Source of the DNA: Ophiodon elongatus
Taxonomy: Eukaryota > Chordata > Actinopteri > Perciformes > Hexagrammidae
Length of the DNA: 64,000 bases
Assembly (NCBI GenBank): GCA_016806645.1
Contig: JACSYO010000084.1
Location: 124,001-188,000 of the forward strand
Reading direction: 5' to 3'
In this document: positions 1 to 13,000 of the stretch, one piece after another
Layout of the letters: each line of letters begins with the position of its first letter
Position numbering within the stretch: the first letter of the stretch is position 1
Notes under the pieces: generated by a model
Databases searched by the model: none
What the model saw: only the letters and a program-made list of their open reading frames with translations
What the model was told of the DNA's origin: nothing
Translations under genes and position numbers: made by a program

Positions 1-790
1 CTTCGTTGTTGACGGCGAAGCATGGGTCGCCACGGCAACGGTGTTACACGAAAGCTCAAAACCTTTGTGAGCTGGCATTATGAACTTCTTACATATGTGT
101 GGTAGTAATTTGATATCGATCTGATTTACCTACTAAGAGAAACAGGCCAAAGTATAGAGGCTTTAACTTCCTGTTACCAGTAGGTGGCGCTATGACTTTG
201 ATTAAAAATTGGACTGCACTTGTCTTCAAGCCTGGAGTCTCATCAAACATGTTATTTGGAAAGGAATTTTTCCAAGTGATTTGGATGTTACGTGGATTGA
301 AAACTAAGACACGCCCCTTAGAAGTTGATTGGTCCTTTTTGTTCTCAAAACAATGAGATATCAATAAGCTTTTGATAACTTGTGATGACATTGAACCAAT
401 AATGAACCACATAACATTTTGTAAGAATCGGAACCAGCGTTTAGGAGGATTTGGAAATAATGTGTTTTTCACAAAATTCAAAATGGTGGAAAATCTAAGT
501 AGGCGGAGCTTAATGGTACCGGTAAAATTCTAGGGGGCGCTATAGAGAAATGTCTTTCTACCCAAATGCGAGACCCCTAAAATATAAAATTTTTCACCTG
601 TCCTGATATGCATGTCAACTTTGGCAACTTTTCAGATATGATAAAGCCCCCAAAAATGCAGTTAGATTGCAGAATAATAATAATAATAATAATAGGAATA
701 ATAATAATAAACATTCCAGTTTCAACAGGGTCCTCTCGGACCGACTTCGTCGGTGCTCGGACCCTAATAAGTAGTTTCATTCATTCTTAA
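1..790. repeat. Interspersed repeat resembling a common fish family, with 3' stem-loop
   Basis: The segment resembles a widespread fish repeat: an AATAAT-type simple run followed by TTCAACAGGGTCCTCTCGG and a hairpin. Inner arms ACCGAC/GTCGGT (740-745, 749-754) sit inside outer arms AGGGTCC/GGACCCT (727-733, 759-765). Class is not assigned; recognition rests on memory of similar sequence. Confidence 0.45.
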
Positions 791-1831
791 GACTCATAAA
801 CGCTCCTAAATTCACGAGAGAGGTTTTTACTGACGTATTTTACATCGTAGAACAAAATGTTAAAATCTATTCAGCTTGTTTTAAACACAGACCGTATCCG
901 TATATTTTATTGTCAGTATATTTTATTGTCAGTATATTTTAATGTACTTTACTCATACGTTACTTGTAACAGAGTATTTCTACACTGTGGTATCTGAGTA
1001 CTTTTACCACTGGTACAGTATTCTTTTTTTTTCATTAAGATATGTGGTGAATCATGTTAATGATTAAATGGTGATAATTATCTGCTTTGTGAAAACAGCA
1101 TAAGTTGCTCAATTCTACTCATTTAGCAGCTAGCTAGCTAGCTGCTAATTCCACTATGATGTCATGCTACAGGTACAGAACATAGAATGCATCACATGAA
1201 CTGCTGAGCTTAGTCTGTTATGGAGACAAAATAAAGTCTGAACTTGTGATTTAGATTTTACGTGCACGGCTGTGATACGTGTGCACGTGACCAGCTACTC
1301 GTCACTGATACTCTCCACATCAACGTCACCGGCCTCCAGATCAGCTATTAGCTCAATTTAATTGCAATAGCCGGGTTTCAACCAATAGAAGGCCGTCGCT
1401 GTGTATATTTATAACACAATATTTAGAATTCTTTGCACTAAAATGTCAAGATGTGCACCTGAACCCATCAACAGCACTACTAAATACACACACGCTGGTT
1501 TTAAAGATGACAAAACGTGGTTTGGGGGGTTTAGTTGCTCTTTAAAGAGACAACAGATGATCCCTATAAGGGTCTCTTTAGCTGTTTATACTTAATGTAT
1601 TCATTCTCATGAGGGGAAATACATCCTGTGTGTCACTTTATAAGCAATCAGCTTGTTTCTCTCTGATTTACAGACTTTGTGTATGTTTTTCCAATTCTAT
1701 TCAATTTTCAAACTTTATTTATTTTTATTCAAGAACAATCATTTCTCAATGTGTTTTGGAGATAAAAGCCTCGATACGTGCTTCAAAGAAAACGTCCTGG
1801 ATTACTCGAGACACGCTCCGAAACCTCGCCA

Positions 1832-1903
1832 ACATCTCCATGGTTACAAACTAACATGACTGATTCACTAATCAGTCATGTTAGTTTGTAACCATGGAGA
1901 TGT
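1832..1903. repeat. 34-bp perfect inverted repeat, 4-base loop
   Basis: Arms 1832-1865 and 1870-1903 are exact complements around the loop CACT. The left arm begins ACATCTCCATGGTTACAAAC. The pairing stops sharply outside. It lies upstream of the first visible megf11 exon, probably in an intron. I see no target-site duplication. Confidence 0.95.
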
Positions 1904-2150
1904 GTACTGCCCCGTATACTGCCCCCCCTCGCGGTTTATCGTTAACCATCACAGAGTAAATAAAGTTTTACTGACGATGGTTCTCCTCCTATATCGAGTA
2001 GAACATGTGATCAGTAGAACATGTGATCAGTAGAACATGTGATTAGGACATCATGTGATCAGTAGAACATGTGATCAGGACATCATGATGTGTTTCTAGT
2101 CTCTGATCTCTGATCATGTGACTTTGTAAACAACCAATCAGTGTTTAAAG

Positions 2151-2480
2151 CAACAGGAGGAGAGCTAGTAACGTTAGCAGCACCGCTAACGGAGAACCAA
2201 CAGGAGGAGAGCTAGTAACGTTAGCAGCACCGCTAACAGAGAACCAACAGGAGGAGAGCTAGTAACGTTAGCAGCACCGCTAACAGAGAACCAACAGGAG
2301 GAGAGCTAGTAACGTTAGCAGCACCGCTAACGGAGAACCAACAGGAGGAGAGCTAGTAACGTTAGCAGCACCGCTAACGGAGAACCAACAGGAGGAGAGC
2401 TAGTAATGTTAGCAGCACCGCTAACGGAGAACCAACAGGAGGAGGGCTAGTAACGTTAGCAGCACCGCTAACGGAGAACT
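2151..2480. repeat. 46-bp minisatellite, about seven copies
   Basis: Units contain GGAGGAGAGCTAGTAACG followed by TTAGCAGCACCGCTAACG. TTAGC/GCTAA inside each unit can pair, so each copy is a small stem-loop. Confidence 0.9.
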
Positions 2481-2484
2481 AGTG

Positions 2485-3140
2485 GAGGTTCCCTGCAGTT
2501 ACGTGATGATGCGTTCAGGCTCTGCTCAGTGAACATGAGTACTGGCTGAAGGTAAATGATAATGTTCTCATGATGCGTTCAGGCTCTGCTCAGTGAACAT
2601 GAGTACTGGCTGAAGGTAAATAATAACGTTCTCATGATGTGTTCAATGTAATCTAGTAAAATGTATGTTGGTGATAAACTAGAATAAATCCAGATGTTTT
2701 CACATGAATATAAAATAGATATTAGAGATGAATTATGAGCTGTTTAACTTCCTGACACGCTCTCAGCTCATTATTAGACTTCATTAACACCAAGAATGAA
2801 TATAAAAATATATTTAATTTTATTATCATTTAAATTGTGTGTTTTTATGAAGAAAAAAACGCTATAAATTACTATAACAAAGTAAAAGTATAACATTTAG
2901 TATTTTTGACGGTTTACTGACTTCAGAGCGTTGAAATCATTTTTTGGGACTGATGGATCTTTGTAGACCAGCTGCTATAATCAAACAACAAAGGGATCTA
3001 TATCTGTTAATATGGATCATCAATGATCAGGTTTTAGTAGCAACTGCAAAAAAACGTGATCAGGGATCTAAAAGTTATATTTGCTCTTTTTTTCTCTTGT
3101 TCTGATCCGATCTGTGAGTTTTATGATCCGTTGCACTGCT
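2485..3140 (+). repeat. Dispersed repeat family A, copy 1
   Basis: Begins GGAGGTTCCCTGCAGTTACG and runs through CAGGCTCTGCTCAGTGAACA, TCCAGATGTTTTCACATGAA and ACCAGCTGCTATAATCAAAC to a TGATCCG-rich end. The first 70 bp are locally duplicated (about 2503-2640). Two more copies lie in rab11a introns. Confidence 0.85.
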
Positions 3141-3157
3141 ATGACTGTCAGTTACCT

Positions 3158-3161
<4 letters not shown>

Positions 3162-3220
<59 letters not shown>
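3162..3220. repeat. (TG)n microsatellite abutting an exon
   Basis: About 29 TG units ending 10 bp before the exon at 3230, in place of a normal polypyrimidine tract. Confidence 0.98.
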
Positions 3221-3221
<1 letters not shown>

Positions 3222-3229
3222 CCCCACAG

Positions 3230-3780
3230 TGTGTCCAGGTGGGAAGTTCGGTAAAGCGTGTGCAGAGGCGTGTTCCTGCACCAACAACGGGACGTGTAAT
3301 CCCATCGACGGCTCCTGTCAGTGCTACCCGGGATGGATCGGAGCGGACTGCTCCAAACGTAAGACGCCTCCTCTTTCACACTCTCATCTCTCAGCACTTA
3401 TCGACCACTCGGGCTGATCATGAACCAATCAGAGGCAACGCGGGGGGAAAAAATAAACTACAGGCAATTACTCCCTTAATTATCCATCTGGCATTGAACA
3501 GAGCTAATCACTTGTGAAGCTAATGAAGGCACAGACCGTCCTGATCTCTGTTACAGCCGGTCCTCAGGATGGTGACGTCTCTCTCTCTCTGTGTGTGTGT
3601 GTGTGTGCGTGTGTGCGTGTGTGCGTGTGTGTGTGTGTGTGGGCAGCGTGTCCTCAGGGCTCATGGGGTCCAGACTGCATCCACACATGTAACTGTCACA
3701 ACGGAGCCCAGTGCAGCGCCACGGACGGAGAGTGCGACTGCGGCCCTGGATGGACGGGACTCTTCTGCACTCAGCGTACG

Positions 3781-3835
<55 letters not shown>

Positions 3836-6800
3836 TCTAATAAGAGAAACAGTGATACACTCATCATCGATTGGCTCTCACTTCTTGCAGTGGAGTCTCA
3901 GAGGGCCCCTGTTTTGAATGTCTCATACTTGCACCTCCATCTGGTGGCAGATAAAAAACACTGCATCCTTGAAGACATTCCTTCCTTCCTTCCTTAGATT
4001 CCTTCCTCCTGTCTTCATCATCGTCACGTTTGCTAGTTCGTTGCCTGAAATCAGTTCTGTGTTTAACATAAGCTGAAGAGATGTTAGCGTTTAGTTGTCT
4101 GATGTATAAAACAGGTCAGTGAACGAGCCCCACTGGTGAATTTAGGAGCTTTAGAAAGAGTCTAAAGGAGACGACTAGACGTCCTCACTAGAACACTAGT
4201 CCTCCTTTAGCTTAGTGGTGGAGACGTGAAGTCATGTGACCGTGGTGGAGTTCCTCTATAGACTAACATGAAGTCATGTGACCGTGGTGGAGTTCCTCTA
4301 TAGACTAACATGAAGTCATGTGACCGTGGTGGAGTTCCTCTATAGACTAACATGAAGTCATGTGACCGTGGTGGAGTTCCTCTATAGACTAACGTTAGCT
4401 TCTTACTTTACACTTAAAACATCATTAAAGTTAATTAGTGAAGATCATCTTGATGAACTAAATCTGTAAGAATCATAAACGTTTGTTTAAGAAGCACATA
4501 AGCTTTTTGTTGAGGGAACCAGTGCTGACTTCCTGTTGGCTACTAACCGTGTGTCCTCCCTGCAGCACAAAGGAAACACTGGAGACCAACACGAGCTCCT
4601 AGCGAGCTACAATATCAGAGAAGCGTTGAACGTAACAGTTTAGCTTAGTCTGCTAACCGTATCTGTCTGCTGGTAATATCACAAAGCTCAGCTAGAAGAG
4701 AGATGAGGGGAAAGGTTGCTGATAGTTTTCCCTCGTGTTAACAAAAGCCACCGCCGTGAGCCAAACGCTCACAGTTATTAGGAGCAAAACAACATGTTCT
4801 CCATCTCTGAAATGCTTCACTGATTTTGTCAGACTTTATGGTCTGTTTGACTCTAAATGGACCATAATTTACTAAATGAACATCATGCTGTATTGAAGAA
4901 GACTTGAAACTAGAGATTGAGACATAAACTCATGTTTACAATGTTTACTGAGGGAATAAATCAGACAGTTATGTCCACGTCTGTATATTTCTGGGTTTGT
5001 TTACCACCTGTGTGAGTCGGCTGCTGCTGCGTCACCAGAAAGGAGAAGGACGACCGACCGTAAAGCTCCAGAGAGTCTTCAGGAGCTTCAGATGTTTAAA
5101 TCTGCCCACGATGCAAACTGGGTTTGGTTTAATCTGCAGAGAAGATCCTCGTGACGGAACCGATTAGCCAATCACAGAAAAGCTTTTTCCGTCTCCAGAT
5201 CTGTGGCTCGTCTCTCCGGTCTGAAGAGTGGAACAGCTGATGTGTGGAAACCTTTTGTTTAGACAACAGGACGTGGTGTAAACGTAGGTTTCTCTCCAGG
5301 CTGTGCTTCTGGGTTCTACGGGTCCCGGTGTGCGGAGGTGTGTCGCTGTCAGAACGGGGCGGACTGCGACCACGTGGGGGGGCAGTGCTCCTGCAGGACG
5401 GGCTTCATCGGGCAGAGCTGTGAGCTCAGTGAGTGTTCACATCCTGGTTCTCTTTATGGTGGAGAGGTCGAGCTATGGTTCCAACCAGGTCATGTTCACA
5501 TACATCCACAATATTCAAAATGATCATACTTTATATTAAAATACATTTTAATGGAATATACATTAGATGTATCTGTTACGTTCATTATGTGTGTATTGAG
5601 ATAAACATTACAGACCCCACTCAGGGAACTTAAGTTTCATAGCAACAGGAAGCACAACAATCACTGCATAGTAAAGATAGGGATACTATGATGTCATTTA
5701 TTTACTTCATTACTTATTTACTTCTTACTTATGTACTTAGTGACTGATTAATTAGTTACTTACTTACTTACTTCTTAGTTACTCATGTAGTAACTTACTT
5801 AGTTACTGACTTAATTACAAACTTACTTACTTACTTATATACTTAGTTACTGACTTACTTACTTAGTTACTTACTTACATACTTACTTAGTTACTTACTG
5901 ACTTACTTACATACATACTTAGTTACTTACTGACTTACTTACATACTTACGTACTTATTGACTTACTTAGTTACTTACTTACATACTTAGTTACTTACTT
6001 AAAAACTTACTTACAAACTTACTTACTTACTGACTTACTGACTTAATTACTTAGTTACTTACGTACTTACTGACTTAATTATTTAGTTACTTACTTACTT
6101 ACAAACTTACTTACGTACTTACTTACGTACTTATTGACTTACTTAGTTACTTACTTACTTACTTACATACTTACTTACATACTTAGTTACTTACTTAAAA
6201 ACTTACTTACTTACTTACATACTTACTTACAAACTTAGTTACTTACAAACTTACTTACGTACTTACTTACTTAGTTACATACTTATATACTTACTTACTT
6301 ACTGACTTACTTACTTAGTTACTTACTTACATACTTAGTTACTTACTTACTTACAGTACATACTTACTTACGTACTTACTGACTTAGTTACTTACTTACA
6401 TACATACATACAATTACTTACATGATTATAGATAAGAGAAGTAACTACATAAAACTAGAAGTATATTATTAGCATTTACTACAATGAAAAAAAGAGAAGT
6501 CCTATATATTTATAATTCATAATTAGTAAAGTAAAAAGTGTATATATATATTAAGTGTGTATATATATAAGTATAATAACTACACAAATTAAATACAATA
6601 AAAATAAAAATAAATAGTCTTGTAGATGAAGTGTATTTCTTCTGGAGATATTGGAGTTAGCGGCATTAAAATAAAGTTATTGTACTTGTAGCAGCAGAAC
6701 ATAAATACAAATACGGCACGTTATCTACATGCATGGATTTCAAAGTGTTTGTTATACTTATCAAGATATTCTGCACATGTGAGAGGCCGAGCCATGAATG

Positions 6801-7002
6801 TAACTGTAATAATAAGACAACCTGAGTCGTGAGTTGTGATATCTGAGATGTAACGGCGTGTTGAACTCCTCAGAGTGTCCGGCGGGGACGTTCGGCTACG
6901 GCTGCCAGCAGCTGTGTGAGTGCATGAACAACGCCACCTGCGACTACGTGACGGGGACCTGCTACTGCAGCGTCGGCTTCAAGGGCATCCGCTGTGACCA
7001 GG
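3230..7002 (+). CDS. megf11: megf11 EGF-like exon block (four 129-bp exons)
   Basis: Exons 3230-3358, 3647-3775, 5300-5428 and 6874-7002 are each exactly 129 bp and start and end in phase 1, the hallmark of cassette exons duplicated as units. The first encodes eight cysteines, the laminin-type EGF spacing usual for this family (CPGGKFGKAC...CSCTNNGTCNP...CQCYPGWIGADC). The others follow the same plan, including GSWGPDC, GFYGSRC and GTFGYGC starts. Introns between them are repeat-rich: TG and CA microsatellites abut exons one and two within 10-60 bp, and the third intron holds a 0.7-kb tetranucleotide array. Confidence 0.9.
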
Positions 7003-10000
7003 GTGAGAGCGGGGGGGTGAGAGCGAGGGGGTGAGAGCGGGGGTGGTGGGGGTTCGATGCTGCTGCTTTCTGCTGCTTTACAGGGAACGTAAAGACGCGA
7101 ACACGCATTATTTTACTGTTTATAAAGACAACTGGAATACAGAAATCTGTACGAGGAAGCGATTTCAAAGTCAGTAGGATTGACGGTCAACTGTAATATT
7201 TAAAATTTTTATATTGATATCAATATGCGTATTAATGATACACATATTGATAATAATCCAGCACCTCTAAAATAATTTGATATACATAGTCTTAGTTTAT
7301 AAATCTCTCTCCAGCTTCCTACACTTTTATTTGGAGTGAAACAGAACAAACAATATTTCCTCCCAGTGAAACTCAAACGTTAGAGGTGTGAGAAATGTAG
7401 TAATGTGCGTTTTATTAGTGTAGTCCTGATCCTCTATAGACCTCAGTCTAGTCCTGGTCCTCTATAGACCTCAGTCTAGTCCTGGTCCTCTATAGACCTC
7501 AGTCTAGTCCTGATCCTCTATAGACCTCAGTTTAGTCCTGGTCCTCTATAGACCTCCATCAGTAAATGAGACCATCAAAGAGAAGATGGTCTGTTTCTAT
7601 AAAGTTATTCTTAAAGCTCCTCATCGGATTCTGGTGAAACCAGATCATGCAGGAGACCCAGGACGCATTGCTGGACCCGCTGGAGGGAAGGGGGGCACGG
7701 GAGAATCAGAACCAGGACTGAGAGGGGCAGACTGTCAGACCCTGCTGCAGTACAATGAGAGGTTTTCTAAAGGGACCCTGGTGCTCAGAGATACTACCAC
7801 TTTAGTCCACAGGGGGCACCAGAACCAACACAACATGAAAGTTCCTCACAGTAGCTTTCATTTGAGGATGGTTGAAGCCTTAGCCGTGCTGCCTGTAAGC
7901 TGCAGGAGTTCAGGTGTTCACCTGTCCCCTGTTTCCCTCAGCGGCTCTGATGATGGAGGAACTGAACCCCTACACCAAGATCAGCCCGGCTCTGGCTTCC
8001 GAGCGCCAATCTGCCGGCGCCGTCCTGGGCATCATCTTCCTGCTGCTGCTCATCATGGCCATGCTCGGCCTGGTGGTCTGGTTCCGCTACCGGCAGAGAG
8101 AGAAAGGCCACCACGTGCCGAACGTCACCTACACGCCGGCCCTGCACATCAACTCCACCGACTACTCCCTCTCAGGTAAAGACGTCCGACTCCCTGGGGG
8201 TTCTGCTTCTTCCTCCAGGTGCTTTTTTCTTCCTTCACACATGCGAGCAGACTGGACCACCTGAACTACGACTGGAACTTCTTTTGTGTTTATTCTTTTA
8301 GTCTGGAAACTGTCAGAGAATTTGTTTTTCTTTTGTCTACCAACAGGATAAATATATCAAATTTACAATGATATCAAACAGAGAAAAGCAGCAAATTCTC
8401 ACGTTTTAGTGGCTAAAAGCAGCAGATGTTTGACCTTTTACATGATAAATGAGATTAATGAACCTTCTATGAGCATGAACAGGATAAAGCAGGTAAAGAA
8501 GATGTTCTACAAGACTGAAGTTCCTCCTCTTGGTTCCAGCTGGAGTTCCTTCCTGTTTAACTCTCAGTGCTTAGACACCTCGCGTGCGCGTGCGCGTGCA
8601 CGTGCCTGTATGTTGTGTTGAGGTTGTGGCGGGGCAGGATGTGTAAGAACATGTGCTGGTTGTGGTGACAGCAGGGCTGCAGTGCACAGGCCTGCTCTCC
8701 TCTCCAGAGTCCTCTCCCAGTAACAGCTCCGTGGGCCGCTGCTTCTCCAACCCCAGCTACCGGACCCTGGGCCCCTGCAGCTACGCCGCGCACTACGCCA
8801 CGCCGGACAAGAGGGGCGCCGCCAAGGTGGGTTCACGGGACCTCCTCCTCACTCGTGCTAGCGGTGAAGGTTTGCAGATGTGTGATTACAGCTTGCAGCC
8901 TGTTTACGTGGAGACGTTTCATATTTCATATTTCTGAGTATACAAGGGATATTCAATTTCAAGAAAAATGTGATCTTATTACGGCGGAATCATGATGTCA
9001 TGTCAGTGATGAGCATCTCAGCATGTCCTCTAACTCAGCGGTCATCAACCTTTTTTGCGCCACGGACCGGTTTTGTGTAAGACAATATTTTCACGGACCG
9101 GCCTTCAAGGTGTGTGCGATAAATATGAAGTAATAAATATGACGTAATAAAATGATATGACCCGCATAAAAACAAATATAAAGTACGTAAAAAATACAAC
9201 TCACCATTATGCTGAATTATCTCCACATGTTCTGCAGAGTGAGAATCTCCTGGAGAATTAACCGTATTTTAAGTAGGACTCCTGATGTTGTCTTTAATAA
9301 AGCTTTCTTCTTCTTGGAAGTCGTAGGCTCTTCTTCTTCTGTCTCCTCATTGGTTCTTTTCCCCTTCTTCTTCTTCTTCTTCTTCTTCTTCTTCTTCTGT
9401 CTCCTCATTGGTTCTTTTCCCCTTCTTCTTCTTCTTCTGGCTCCTCATTGGTTCTTTTCACCTTCTTCTTCTTCTTCTTCTTCTTCTTATGTCTCCTCAT
9501 TGGTTATTTTCCCTTCTTCTTCTTCTTCTTCTTCTTCTTCTTCTTCTTCTTCTGTCTCCTGATTGGTTATTTTCCCTTCATCCCCTTCTTCTTCTTCTTC
9601 TTCTTCTTCTTCTTCTTTTGTCTCCTCATTGGTTCTTTTCCCCTTCTTCTTCTTCTTCTGTCTCCTCATTGGTTTTTTTCCCCTTCTTCCTCTTCTTCTT
9701 CTTCTTCTGTCTCCTCATTGGTTCTTTTCCCCTTCTTCTTCTTCTTCTTCTGGCTCCTCATTGGTTCTTTTCACCTTCTTCTTCTTCTTCTTCTTCTTCT
9801 TATGTCTCCTCATTGGTTATTTTCCCTTCTTCTTCTTCTTCTTCTGTCTCCTGATTGGTTATTTTCCCTTCTTCTTCTTCTTCTTCTTCTTCTTCTTCTT
9901 CTTCTTCTTCTTCTTCTGTCTCCTGATTGGTTATTTTCCTCTTCTTCTTCTTCTGTCTCCTCATTGGTTATTTTCCCCTTCTTCTTCTTCTGTCTCCTCA

Positions 10001-13000
10001 TTGGTTCTTAATTTTTGGGGTCTATGCGGCCCGGTACCAAGGCACCCACGGACCGGTACCAAGGGACCCACGGACCAGTACCAGTACCAAGGGACCCACG
10101 GACCAGTACCAGTACCAGTACCAAGGGACCAACGGACCGGTAACGGTCTGTGGCCCGGTGATTGTGGACCACTGCTCTCTAACGTGTTCTCTAACGTGCT
10201 CTCTCTCTCTGTGATTCCCAGGTGAAGAAGAAGAAGCGCCACAGGAACAGCGCTCCGGAGTGGGGGGCCTACTGTAACCTCAGCGACCTGGGTCAGTCTG
10301 AGTCTCTGGTCCTGCTTCCTCGATGATCAGCTGAAACGTGAACGTTTCACTTTTCCGCTGCATTTTTGATCGGCTATGAAGAAGAAAAAAAAACATCTTC
10401 TCAAATACACTTGTTTTAAAGAAACATTTACAAACAAATCCTTATATTATTATTGTATTGTATTTCATGAAACCTTACCTCGAAACAGTTTTAAAAAGTT
10501 TAATTTAGTGTTGAATGGAATTCTTTGTTTATTGTCAAGTTTGGCCATAAAGACAAAAACAAATCATATTTTATATGTTTATAGATTGAATTACACAGAT
10601 GTTTGTCAATTTAAAAGATAATTTCACACATCAAGAGAGTCTCAGTTTGTTTCTCACCATTTATTTCTCATAGCTAAAGAATCCAAATATTCAAAATTCT
10701 AAATCTTTGTAATAAACATCGATAACAGACTTCAAACCATCTTCTCATAACTTTTTAGACCAACAATGGCCCAAAAAGGTACAATTTATATCTAAATCAT
10801 TCTTAAACTTCTTAAGAAGGAGCTCTGCAGGTTAAACTTAAAGGAAAACCTCTCTAATCTTATATTAATCTTATATTTGTGGGGCACCGACCAAACTTTT
10901 ATCCAAGGAATGTTCTCCAATATGAAATTACATAACTTCACCCTGAAAAAGAGAGCGAATAGTTTTCCTAATGACATATTTTTATTATAATTCAACGGTT
11001 TTACAACAAACTGAGACTTTCTGGACAAAACGATCACTTGTGTGTGATTCATGCCACGATTCAAACGGGATCAAAAAGTTCTTTGTTTTTCCCCAAAACT
11101 GAGGTCCCATGGTGGTCAACAGGAAGGGGCGGGACTTCCCCTCTCCACAACGACATAGTACAGATAGTCACGAGTGCGTCAGAGTCGTGACGTCCTTCTG
11201 TCTTTCCTCTGGTTGCAGGTGTTTACTGCATCGACCGGCGCCTCAGCTACAACGTGGAGCCGCGCTACAGAGGTACAGAGGGCGGACTGACCCCGCGTGA
11301 CCTCGTCGACCTCCGACCCCTCAGCCAATCCTCTTGCTCGAACGGTTCCCCCTTTGCCAATGGCTGCCCCTCTTGCATTTTGAACCTTACGCTGCAGTTT
11401 TTTAAAACCTACAAATTATGTTTGACTGGAATTTACACGTGAGATCGTATATGAGAGAACGTTAACTTAATAATAAGCAGTTCTTCTAGACTCAAAGGTT
11501 TATAAATGGATTTATTGATTATGTAGCGTTGGATTCGATTATTTATACTATTAGAATGTGTTTAGAAAAAACAGATGACTCTCAGGACAAAATGTGGGTT
11601 CTTAAATTATTTTTCATAATGCTGGACAATACATCGGTATCCAGACAATTGCAGAGAGATTTTTCCTCGACAGTAGAGCGAGATGGATAAAGCTGTGTCG
11701 GGATGTTGTTGTACGATAAGTAACGAGAAATGTCCGAGACATGTTTGAGGTAAATGAGACGTTTATTTTCACACAGTAAAACGTCTCCATCGGTCCAAAT
11801 CTGGGTCACAATTCTTTAAAGTAAATCAAATATAAAGTGTTGAAATAAAGAACAACTATTGGCTGATGTAGTATCAGATAAAAAAAAAAAAAAACAGTAT
11901 TGGTCGGACTTTACTCGACAGTTGTTAAATCTGCCTCCTACAGAAGCCAGCTGAGGAACTAAAGGGGTTTCTCTCAAGTGAAAAACATATTTGCAAGTTC
12001 CTTAATTTTTAAAGTTCTGTGAAACGTTCTGTGTTTGTTGTTGTAATTCTCATTTCGGCCACAAGAGGCTGAAGTTCACCACTGACTCTTCTTCTGAATG
12101 CAACTAAAACACTGTTCATGTTAAGTTTAGTTATTGGATTTCAAATTTCAAAATAGAAAACAATTGTTGTTTTAAAATATAAGGGAGTTTATACAGAAAT
12201 AGTATTACTAGCATTGTGTCAGCTTGCATTACAACAGTATATGATTATATTTAGTTTTATTTACATAACTTGCTAACACACTATTATATAGCAACAACTT
12301 CATAACCATCACAAACACAGGAGAGAAAACTATTCAGATAAACTTAGAATGTCTTAGTAAGAGCAGAATTTGTTTGCCAGCAGTTAATAAGATGGATAAA
12401 TTATGTAAATACATTTTCCTTATATATAAGCTATTTTCTAAAAGTTCTCACAAATTGCTTCACACTCAGAAACCTGCGCAGGAACAAGAGTAATGAAGTA
12501 TTGATACTAAAACAAATACATGCTGAAGCTGTTCAGATGGGAAATTGAACTTTTTTAAATGTTTATGAAATGTAGGAAATTTCCATTTTGATTTGAATGC
12601 AGCAGCCATTAAAAAACATGGAGTCCTCTACACATTACACCTAGATACATATCACCTGCACGTCTACATGTACAGTAGCATGACTCAGAATGCAACGGAC
12701 GCACCGAGGGTTGTCCAAAGGGTTTCTGGGAAATGAAGGAATCTAACGCAAGTAGACGAGTCAGCGAGAGGAACGGAGATTAAAAGAGTTCTGCAACTCT
12801 TCACGAGAGAAGAGCAGATTCTTCACAAAGAGAAAAGTGACTTTACTCACCTGTGATGTTTTTAAAGAATCAAAGTTTACTCGTGGACGAGATATTATAT
12901 TCTCCATAATCTATGGATGCTCTGTGTCATATCTCCATAATACAGCAGTGATGCCCCTGATAGACACCAGGAGAATAACATGTATTATCTCCATAAAACA

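Noticed and set aside
7586..7930. Open frame running into the megf11 transmembrane exon
   Set aside because: It is read-through of the intron, including repeat family C; the exon proper begins at 7942 in a different frame.
9209..10225. Several long open frames rich in Phe/Leu/Ser or Glu/Lys/Arg
   Set aside because: They are translations of the CTT array in every frame, with no start context or homology.
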